Shown: positions 12,593 to 20,910 of the stretch, in pieces
How positions within the stretch are numbered: the stretch's first letter is position 1
Layout: each line of letters starts with the position of its first letter
Assembly: GCA_033964015.1 (NCBI GenBank)
Contig: CM066919.1
Location: forward strand, 30,905,459-30,969,458
DNA from: Scolanthus callimorphus
Lineage: Eukaryota; Cnidaria; Anthozoa; Actiniaria; Edwardsiidae
Direction: 5' to 3'
DNA length: 64,000 nt
Program-made: the position numbers and the translations under genes
The notes under the pieces: model-generated
What the model was told of the DNA's origin: nothing
Database searches by the model: none
Seen by the model: the letters and a program-made list of their open reading frames with translations, nothing else

Positions 12593-12802
12593 AATTATAC
12601 CACAACGCGCACGTTTCTCCAATTCGGATTGGCTCTCAGCCATGGGTACATAAAACTATATACCATGAAATGCGCCATCATCAGCGCGCACGCTAAAAAG
12701 AACCAACGAAAACACCGTTTGCCCAAGCGCGCGCGCTGTTTTTGTATTTATTTTGCCTTTTTGTTGTGGTATAAAACAAATGTCCTCTGATTTTCCGTGG
12801 TA

Positions 12803-12940
12803 TGTCCTCTTATATACCACGGAATGACGTAACAAAGTGGTCAAAATGTACTGCGGACGCACTCGGCTGCGCCTCGTGAGTCCACAACATTTTGACCACT
12901 TTATTACGTCATTTCATGGTATGGTATATGAGAGGACATT
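12803..12940. repeat. Palindromic element containing TGACGTAA/TTACGTCA
   Basis: TGTCCTCTTATATACCACGG, then ATGACGTAACAAAGTGGTCA and AAATGT, are followed by an inverted copy ending ATGAGAGGACA. It lies in intron 3 of TANGO2 copy 2. No coding sequence. Confidence 0.6.
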
Positions 12941-13075
12941 AGTGAAATATTCAATTCTAACACGTCTTACATTCTTTTTCAGAACACAGACTGTGATATT
13001 AGTAGACTCGTCTGATCATGTGACTTTCGTGGAACGCAACTTGGAGAATAGCAACACAGGTAGCCCGGATTTTCC

Positions 13076-13404
13076 AAAGTGGATCACACACACACATGAG
13101 TTTGACTTGCTTCTTAAGGCACAAAGTGGATCACACACACACGAGTTTGACCTTGCTCTTAAGGCACAAAGTGGATCACACACACACATGAGTTTGACCT
13201 TGCTTCTTAAGGCACAAAGTGGATCACACACAACATGAGTTTGACCTTGCTTCTTAAGGCACAAAGTGGATCACACACACACGAGTTTGACCTTGCTTCT
13301 TAAGGCACAAAGTGGATCACACACACACATGAGTTTGACCTTGCTTCTTAAGGCACAAAGTGGATCACACGCACACATGAGTTTGACCTTGCTTCTTAAG
13401 GCAC
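13076..13404 (+). repeat. Seven-copy ~47-bp minisatellite made from the TANGO2 copy 2 terminal exon
   Basis: Unit: AAAGTGGATCACACACACAC, then ATGAGTTTGACCTTGCTTCT, then TAAGGCAC, with one- to three-base length variants (45-48 bases). The first unit is the normal end of the last exon (KWITHTHEFDL). Later units repeat it out of its ancestral context and carry the open frame past the expected stop. Confidence 0.85.
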
Positions 13405-13450
13405 AAAGGATACACAAACACAAGGAAATCCTTCGTTTCTGATCTGAAAA

Positions 13451-14173
13451 CTACGGTGGCCCATAAGTGCACGGCAAAACTCTTACTTCTCACGGCAAAA
13501 CTCTTACTTCTCACGGCAAAACTCTTATTCGTCACGGCAAAACTTTAATGTTCACGGCAAAACTCTTATTTCTCACGGCAAAACTCTTGTATTTGTCACG
13601 GCAAACTCTCATTTCTCTCTCGCGGCAAAACTCTTATTTGTCCACGGCAAAAACTCTCAAGCCACGCAAAACTATGTATCTTCCACGGCGGAAGTGAGCT
13701 TCACGGCGGAAGTGAATGCAGAATGGCGGATATGTCGGCGAATGCACGATTTCCAATGATATACATTTAGTTCAGAATTTTATCAAATTAGGCCATTAAC
13801 CTAGAATCTGGCAAAAAAAAAACATCCAGTGTAAAGATAGGCACTTGACGTCGCGTACTGGGCCCGGTTGCTTTCACTTCCGCCGTGAAGCTCACTTCCG
13901 TCGTGGAAGATATAAAGTTTTGCCGTGGCTATAAGAGTTGTGTCGTGACTAATAAGAGCTTTTGCCGTGAGGAATAAGAGTTTTGCCGTGAACAATAGAG
14001 CCCTGTCGTGAACAATAGAGTTTTGCCGTAAACAATAGAGTTTTGCCGTGAGGAATAGAGTTTTGCCGTGAGAAATAAGAGTTTTGCCGTGAGAAATAAG
14101 AGTTTTGCCGTGAGAAGTAAAAGTTTTGCCGTGAGAAGTAAGAGTTTTGCCGTGCACTTATGGGCCACCGTAG
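13451..14173. mobile_element. Large inverted-repeat element with subterminal CACGGCAAAACTCTTA arrays
   Basis: The 723-bp element starts CTACGGTGGCCCATAAGTGC, and its inverted complement ends at 14173. Each arm then holds an array of about 17-20-bp units CACGGCAAAACTCTTA(TT/CT), about ten per arm, on opposite strands. The arrays end in inverted CACGGCGGAAGTGA(G/A) motifs at 13685-13715 and about 13876-13908. AAAA flanks both outer ends. No transposase is present. Open frames here follow the repeat period and are not genes. A relic is at 7568-7672. Confidence 0.8.
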
Positions 14174-14500
14174 AAAACAACTGTGTTTGCATTTTTAATA
14201 ATGTTCTTATGTTTCCTAGATTACATGTAGTATTTTAATAGTGCTTTTATTAGCATGTCTGTGTGGGTTTCTATTGTACCACAACATGGTAATATTGCAT
14301 TCTGATTGGGTGATTTGAAGTGGTACAATATTGTGAATATAGTAGCACCCCTTTAGATGTGAAATATATTGAAAAAGACTGCCGGTGTTATTTTTTTACT
14401 AGCATGCATGCATGATTTTTTGATAGGCACAGTTTGCTTTTTAATTACAGAACAACTTAAAGTATTTTCTTGTTCATTTTTGTCTGATTTGACCTTGAGA

Positions 14501-15425
14501 CCCGGGGGGGGGGGGGGGGGGGGGTACTCCCTTACAAGAGCTATACGGGTATGTGCCGCCAAACGGGGTCCCGATTTCTTCCTCCAGCCGATAGAACGGG
14601 GTACCGTTTAGGAACCGTCCTCTAAGACGGGGTAAGATAATGAAGACCCGGGGGGGGGGGGACTCCCCATATTTCAGACGGGGGTGCTCGTCCTATCCCT
14701 TAGGGTATAAAATTGACAGACGTGCTATCTCTTAGGGGTGTTTAAAATCAGCCCTATCCCTTAGGGGAGTCTCAGACCAATCCTTGCCCAGAAATATATT
14801 GGTACTGACACCAGAACCATATTTACAAGGAAACTTGGATGAAAACCCTTAAACTGACCTAAAATTCGCTTTTATTTGTTTTGACCTGCCAAATTTGCTA
14901 TCTTTTAGGGGTAAATTCAGCATTCGCCATGCCAAATTTGCTTTCTTTTAGGGGTAAATTTGCTGTTGGCCACACCCATTTTGCTATCCCTTAGGGTCAA
15001 AATCAATTTTTCCCGACGAGCACCCCCGTCTAAAATATTGGGAGTCCCCCCCCCCCCCCCCCGGGAATGAAGACCACCCAGAAATCTTCAAGGAAGCGGT
15101 CACATATTGTTTTATTAAATGTAAAGAATTCAACAAGCTTTGACATTCTATTACAGATAAAACTGTAACAAAATAGTGTATGTGCTTTCTTCTTGCGACT
15201 TTTCTTCTTGTGACTTCTTGCCTCAACCGACAGTCTCATTTCGACACAGGAATTATGCTTTTTCTCTTTAGAACGGGGTCTGATTTTGGGTGCAAAAAAA
15301 ATTGAACGGGGTAGCTTTTAGCTTTTCTTGAAAAAATCGTTTTATAACGGGTCCGCATTTGAAATTTGCAGCGGCACATACCCACCCTACATCAAGCCAA
15401 GTACCCCCCCTCCCCAGGGGGGGGG
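14501..15425. mobile_element. Outer G-run-terminated hAT-like element
   Basis: It begins CCCGGGG...GTACTCCC and ends GTACCCCCCCTCCCC-G-run. The inner arms GGGTATGTGCCGCC and GGCGGCACATACCC-like sequence are inverted, and (G)AACGGGGT(C/A) subrepeats recur near both ends. Flanks CCTTGAGA (14493-14500) and GCTTGAGA (15425-15432) match at seven of eight bases. A second element is nested at 14647-15065. Oddly, a perfect 29-bp inverted repeat (15207-15235 and 15437-15465) crosses the proposed right boundary, so the right end is less certain. Confidence 0.65.
14647..15065. mobile_element. Inner G-run-terminated hAT-like MITE (nested copy)
   Basis: It starts CCCGGGGG...GACTCCCCATATTTCAGAC and ends TAAAATATTGGGAGTC-C-run-CGGG. 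The 8-base flank AATGAAGA is identical on both sides (14639-14646 and 15066-15073). It has inverted arms GACGGGGGTGCTCGTC and GACGAGCACCCCCGTC, and repeated TATC(C/T)CTTAGGG. It sits inside the element at 14501-15425 and is therefore the younger insertion. Confidence 0.85.
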
Positions 15426-15859
15426 CTTGAGATTGGGACTGTCGGTTGAGGCAAGAAGTCACAAGGAAGATTATAGAATTACTAAAAAAGTAGCGCTTTA
15501 AAACAAACATTTTTTTGGTAAGCTCCCACATGGATACATTAGCGACAATCTGTAGTATAGATACTTTGTGAAGGTACAAGTACAAGGGTACACAGAGAAA
15601 TGACGTTGAGTTTTAGTCCCGCTAGCGGGCGTCCCGAGGGATTGGATCGATGACTTCAGCATAATATGCTAATATCGTGCTAACGTAGGAGTGAGTGACA
15701 TCGAGTATCCACGATAACTCTTTGGCTGTTGCTACGCAACTAGCCACGAATTAAAAATGATACTTTGATTCCAAAAATAACAGTGCGCGTTATACGGACA
15801 GCGGTACGCGCGTGCGCAATACTGTTTCCCCACCTGTTGCCGTTGCGTTATCTCGCATA

Positions 15860-16032
15860 AGAGCTCTCCGGCTCGTCACCTCGCGCGGGGGAGGCTCTGA
15901 TGACAGTCCCTGCCGCGCGAGATTTGATACAGCATGGGTATGTTTCAACGTTCAAAATTAGCCAATCAGCACAGGTCCTCAAGTGGCTGTGAACCAGAGC
16001 CTCCCCTGTGAGGCGACGAGCAGGCGAGCTCT
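15860..16032. repeat. Inverted repeat AGAGCTC...GAGGCTCTG family
   Basis: AGAGCTCTCCGGCTCGTC and GGGGGAGGCTCTG at the left are matched by inverted CAGAGCCTCCCC and GACGAGCAGGCGAGCTCTG at the right. A related copy in a HEATR6 intron (47180-47357) shares GCGCGAGATTTGA, AACGTTCAAAAT and AGCCAATCAGC. Confidence 0.65.
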
Positions 16033-16037
16033 GATTA

Positions 16038-16894
16038 GGGAGCGTTCATAATTTATCTAGAGGGGGGGCTATGATGATTTGAGGGGGGGCCTCTGTTTTT
16101 CCTAATAAGATTTAGGGGGGGCTATGGAAAATTTCCTACAAAAATAACATTGAGCATAGGGGGGGCCAACCATTTTTTCCCGAAAAAATTATACGAAAAT
16201 ACAGTAAAAACCTGCGTATAAGAACCTGCTAGGCTAAAACTTTCATTTTAATCCCCCCCCCGACATAGTAACCTAATAAGGTTATTAAATCAATTTTAAG
16301 TTAGGTTCTTATCAGTGGAGTTGCTGTAAAAGTGTGTGGATAGAAACTCCTGAATTGTAAGGTTATCAGCGTGGAACTCACTGCCAGCCGAATTAAAAAA
16401 TGAAAATACATCATCTCTTTCAAACGGGATTTGAAAAGGAACTTCTGCCAGTAAGAACGGGCATTCTTGTTTATATGTAATGTGATGAAATGTTTTGTAC
16501 TTTTAATATCTTTTACTCTTGTTACAGACCTCGATTTAAACCAGTATACAGCTGACTTTGACTGGCCTGTTTAAATACCGATAATAAATCTGATTATATT
16601 TAAAAGTAACTGGACATTCATTTTTTTCTTTCTGAAAAAATAGATAAGATTAATAGCAATCTTCAGGATCAGTAACTATCACAAGACTTTAATATGGCTA
16701 AGGGTGGGTTTGACATGTATATGTGGTGGTGGTGGAGGGGGGGGGGGCTATGATATTTTTCTTTGATTAATTGACATCTCTTGAGGGGGGGTCAGGATAA
16801 AACCCTGAGGTCATCAGGGGGGCTTCAAAAAATGAAAAGAAAAAAATTAGGAAATCATCATAGGCCCCCCTCTAGATAAATTATGAATGCTCCC
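16038..16894. mobile_element. Inverted-repeat element with TTA flanks
   Basis: The left end GGGAGCGTTCATAATTTATC, followed by TAGAGGGGGGGC, is matched by GCCCCCCTCTAGATAAATTA, followed by TGAATGCTCCC, at the right. TTA occurs on both outer sides. Internal GGGGGGGCTATGATGAT-like units recur at each end. No coding capacity. TTA duplication suggests PIF/Harbinger, by inference. Confidence 0.75.
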
Positions 16895-18392
16895 TTACTA
16901 GAATGGTTACGTAATGGTTACTCCGGGCGAGTGATGAAAAATTAGTTTGAAGCACAAAAAGTAGCTCAAAACACTGAAGATAGTTTGTTTTATAAAAGAT
17001 GCAAACAACATGTATCGTGCATTATTCAGCCTAACAAACCTTTAGTGTCAGATCGCTGAATTCCTTATCCTGTACCCGAATTTCATCCTTCAATCCTTGA
17101 CACTTACGCAGAAGATAGGATTTTTCCTTTTTCGGTTCAGACAATGGAATATGTCACTGGATATGTCACATTTTTAACATCAAGCTGTCAATGATATATG
17201 GTCATTATTTGCATAACAGTAACAGATCCAAAGTCGGATTAAATTTCAATTTAACTAATATCCTGACCACATATTTTCACAGGTTGAAATTTTCATAGCT
17301 CATTTTCGTTCGGCTCTAAAGCCAGCACTCTTGTGTTTACACGGATAACCAGACCTAGAATGAGTTTTTTGTTTTTAAGTGTGAAAAACAAAACAGCCCA
17401 GCATTTTTAACAGCGCGTTCACGCTGTTTGTTACACATGAAGAGACTTCTACTTCGTCTGTACCGCGAGCGTGGACCTGCTGTGGCGTGATCAGTCGAGA
17501 GCTGTTGGCAGTTTTATTGGCGGCAAAACACGGCAAGTAGGTAAACTATTGGTGTGAATCCTGACCATTATACCTTTCTTATTGATATTGAGGCTTATCT
17601 CTGCATGTGCGTGAGAATAACAAGGCTAAAATTTGAGAAACATGTTCTGTATCCTTGGAGAGTGCTGTCGAAGCGTTCGATGTTGCCATAGGATCGGGCA
17701 CGACGCTAACTTCTAACTCTCGAGATTTGTCTGCGGATTATCAAATTGTCATTTTAACTAAGATTTATTGATCCACATCAAAGTTTGTCAAAGTTTATTT
17801 ACTAATAAATCCAACTCGTCTTATTTAGGTCAGGAGATTTTCATTTGGCTTTAAATGTGATTAGCATACGAACGCGTGTAATTATAACCTTGCAATTCAA
17901 TAAGTGATTTTGACTTTTGCTCTAAAAGATTAGTTATTTTACTAACAGCAGTGCCTGCTAGACATGTTTTCCACTTCGTGAATAACAATCTGCTTTTCTT
18001 TTATATCTTTGCCGTAAAAGCAGGAACCACATAAAGAGGACAAAATGCTGAAGAGGATCCGAAAAACAAGCAAACAAATGGTTAGTAGTTTACATTGTTC
18101 CGACTTGAGTGCGCTATTCTTTTTGCTTAATTGACAAAAATACCAATCCAAGTGATCTGAGTTATGCGGGAATACATGGCTTGTCGGTATAAACAGGCAG
18201 GGTTTGTGACATGCAAACATGTAGAACAAAAACTAAACAGCTTTGTGTGTCACAAGGAAGCGTGAGTGATTTACTGCATGTTTCAAGTGTTTATGGGTCG
18301 CGTGCTACTACCAACAACTCAAGAAGTTGTTTTAATACTTGCAGTATTATTTGCAGTAGGTAAATTTACGTGTGTCAATTTTCGAATTTGAT
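16895..18392. other. Intergenic, no recognised gene
   Basis: No coding exon or repeat recognised. A GC-richer stretch at about 17440-17530 could be a 5' untranslated exon or promoter of the downstream coiled-coil gene, but nothing in the sequence proves it. Confidence 0.35.
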
Positions 18393-18796
18393 GCTATGCA
18401 TGGGTATCGACAAAATAAGGACTCGGACTGAGAAAATGAGGACTCACAAAATAAGGACTCGGACTGAGAAAATGAGGACTCACAAAATGCGGACTGAGAA
18501 AATGGGGACTTGAAAAAAAAAATCAAAATTCATTGAGAAAAATGTACGAGGTGCTAATTTCAATTCTTTCCAGAATCACCCAACTTGTTGCTGGCGTCGA
18601 AACTTCGAGAGAGAAATGCAATGTATTTCGCGCCAAGTATTGTAATGTTACGCTTTTTCTCAGTCCACATTTTCTCAGTCAGTATTTTGTCAGTCCGCAT
18701 TTTCTCAGTCCTCATTTTCTCAGTCCGAGTCCTCATTTTGTGAGTCCTCATTTTCTCGTCCGGATCCAAGTTTTACCGATACCCGCTATGCATAGC
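18393..18796. mobile_element. Inverted-repeat element with subterminal GGACT(C/G)...AAAAT arrays
   Basis: The terminal inverted repeats GCTATGCATGGGTATCG and CGATACCCGCTATGCATAGC bound about 404 bases. Inside each end are tandem units such as ACTGAGAAAATGAGG and ACTCACAAAAT(A/G)AGG, in opposite orientation at the two ends. The architecture is like 13451-14173 with different sequence. No coding capacity. Confidence 0.75.
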
Positions 18797-19613
18797 TAAA
18801 AGAGTTATTTGCTATGTCAAAGTTTGTTTTTGTTTTGTTTTCAAGTAGTTTTCAAATGCTTCATAGTAGTTTAAACAGGTTAAAAAGACCTTTCTAGATG
18901 CTGAAAGGAGTTCCGCCAAATTGAAAATCTTAGACCCTTTTGAACGTCAATAAAATTAACGAAGTCCTTCAAACTTGTTTAACTTTCGAAACGTCTTTTA
19001 TGTTTTCAGAGTTAAAATTAACCAGCACAATGAGATACGAATATAGTGTTGTGGATATGATGTTTATGATTTCAGTAAGAAACTCGTTTCCAATTTGCAT
19101 GTTATAACATCCATTCTAATTTATGTCCAACGTTTCAGACGTCCCGGAGAGATTTATATATCTCTGTCACTTTGTTCAATTTAAACACCACACCACCTGC
19201 GAGTACAGTGCCTAACATTTCTTAGTAAAATGCCTCATTTGCGCTACGGTGCGCATATCACATGCATAGTGCTTTGGGTTACGAACAAAGCCATGCAAAT
19301 AACTACAGCGGTTTCAATTTCATTGAACCCAGTCATTTGTAAATTGCTACGAATGGCTTCGTTACTTGTGTAATCAAACTTACCACGAAATGGCTTCGTA
19401 AACTGAACAGAAATAGTAGTAGTAGGCAATATTTTAACCGACGACCGGTTAGCGCAGTGGTAGAGCGCCGGGCTTATGTGCGGGAGGTTGGGAGTTCATG
19501 CCCCGGCCGGGGGGCCAACACTCAGGGTCTTTTTCTAATAAAATGGAGAAGGTGCTGCCTTTGATCTAATATCTGCAAATGGTTAGACCTTCGCGTCTTC
19601 TCGGATAAGGACG

Positions 19614-20072
19614 TTAAGTAATGGTCCGTATAAGAACTAGGCAAGCCAACGGCAAAGCATGCTGGAATGCAATTAATTTCTATTGAAAATATAGGCAATT
19701 TCATTGGCTTAGACATGAAAATCAGTAAATTCACTATGCTAGAAAGACTTGTCTGAGGATTTTTAGGGAGACATAAGCACTTGTGGTACTCACAAACAGG
19801 ATATGCAATTTGCAAAGACTTTGTATGTGGGGAACCTAGCGTAAAATGCTGATTCTCACTCATTTGTTCTTCTTTAATCTGATTGGTCTAGAGACTTTTC
19901 GTTGCCATATGTTCTCAAAGCAAGTCGAAATCTATCAATTTTTCACTCTTATTATGTTACTAGTCATGATAACTTACTGTGGTAAAACAAATAGGACATA
20001 TCCTACGTGGGGAACCTTCAATGCCGTAGAACAATGGTTGTTTGCCTAGTTCTTGCATGGATGATTACTTAA
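19614..20072. mobile_element. TTAA-flanked MITE inside the SINE (first)
   Basis: The ends TTAAGTAATGGTCCGTATAA and AAGAACTAGGCAA are matched by an inverted copy (TTGCCTAGTTCTTGCATGGA, then TGATTACTTAA). Both outer edges are TTAA, as expected for piggyBac-type insertion. Superfamily inferred; no transposase inside. Confidence 0.75.
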
Positions 20073-20148
20073 ACCGTAGGTCCCGTCGGACGTCAAACCG
20101 TAGGTCCCGTCTCTCACATGCACTACACTAACCGGAACCAGAGGGACG

Positions 20149-20366
20149 TTAAGGGCCATTTACACGCGCCGATTTGTCGGGCCCGATTTTGTTTACGTAC
20201 GTTCGGTGTCGGCCCGACTTCGAAAATCTGATGCGATTCAACAGATTTTTGTTGTCGGGCCCGATTTTTCATTCGCAGGTGAAAGCAGAGGCCCGACAAA
20301 TCGCAGCGTGTGAATGCACCGTCCGACAATCGGCCCGACAAATCGCAGCGTGTAAATGGGCCTTAA
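20149..20366. mobile_element. TTAA-flanked MITE inside the SINE (second)
   Basis: TTAAGGGCCATTTACACGC at the left and GCGTGTAAATGGGCCTTAA at the right are near-perfect inverted ends. CCCGACAAATCGCAGCGTGT is repeated internally, and GTCGGGCCCGATTTT recurs in both orientations. TTAA on both edges suggests a piggyBac-type MITE. Confidence 0.8.
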
Positions 20367-20910
20367 AAGAACCAAGGGGACGTCGGAAGTTGCCCATCCT
20401 CAGTGCAGGGCTTACAACTTACTAACCCACTACACTGACAAGGGAACCTCGTAATTGGAGCCTCGCTCTGTGAGGATTTCCCGGCCCTTGGGCAAAGCTA
20501 AATAAATAGATAAATAAATATTGGTTAAAAAAGAAAGAAGCTTGGCAAATGACCTTGGTCATCTTAATAGGTTTTGAAAGGTTTTGAAAGTTAAAATATC
20601 TAAGAATATTTTAACGAGAAAGATCTCACAAAAGGATCCTTCAAAATTTTTTAAGAGCATTTTTTTATCCCGGCCATTCCTGTAAAGATCCTTTCAGGAT
20701 CGTTTTAAAGATCCTTGAAAGTTTTAAACCAGCGGGAAGCTCTCGCCAATGAGTCCCGCCTACGCGGTAAAACGCACTATAAAACGCCATTGCTGGCCAG
20801 TGGTTCTGTTTCTATTTTCCGTTTTTAGTCATGCATGTATGCATACATGCTAGAGATTTAAAATCTTTTAGTCGTTAAGTGACTTCAACAATTGTATGGT
20901 TTCTTTATAG

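Larger units (their letters stand above)
9671..13238 (+). pseudogene. TANGO2: TANGO2-like gene, copy 2 (LINE-disrupted)
   Basis: A second TANGO2-like gene in the same orientation. Exons inferred: 9671-9813, 10287-11337, 11903-12024 and 12983-13238. Exon 1 is nearly identical to copy 1 (MCIVFLSLDENPGPEGYK). Exon 2 is interrupted by a 5'-truncated minus-strand LINE (10455-11053), then resumes with a frame reading IEMLHSGIHGLSNRT. Exon 3 ends FGYGTR only after a one-base correction. Other one-base shifts fall near 9789, 10325 and 11173. Exon 4 keeps TQTVILVDSSDHVTF, but the C-terminal codons are expanded into a seven-copy repeat, so the open frame runs to 13238 instead of stopping after the usual THEFDL. 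The LINE inside an exon argues strongly for a pseudogene, whatever the cause of the small indels. Confidence 0.8.
19442..20520 (+). mobile_element. tRNA-derived SINE, split by two inverted-repeat elements
   Basis: The head resembles a tRNA: CGGTTAGCGCAGTGGTAGAG (A-box-like), then GGGAGTTCATGCCCCGGC (degenerate B box). The body continues GGATAAGGACG...AACCGTAGGTCCCGTC...CACATGCACTACACTAACC and ends in (AAAT)n at 20501-20520. Elements at 19614-20072 and 20149-20366 interrupt it, each at TTAA. Part of the body (GATAAGGACGTAAA...TAGGTCCCG) recurs at about 44396-44421. Confidence 0.7.

Noticed and set aside
13451..14173. Regularly spaced short repeats that look like a CRISPR array
   Set aside because: The host is a eukaryote, the 'spacers' are two to four bases, and the array is mirrored within an inverted-repeat element.
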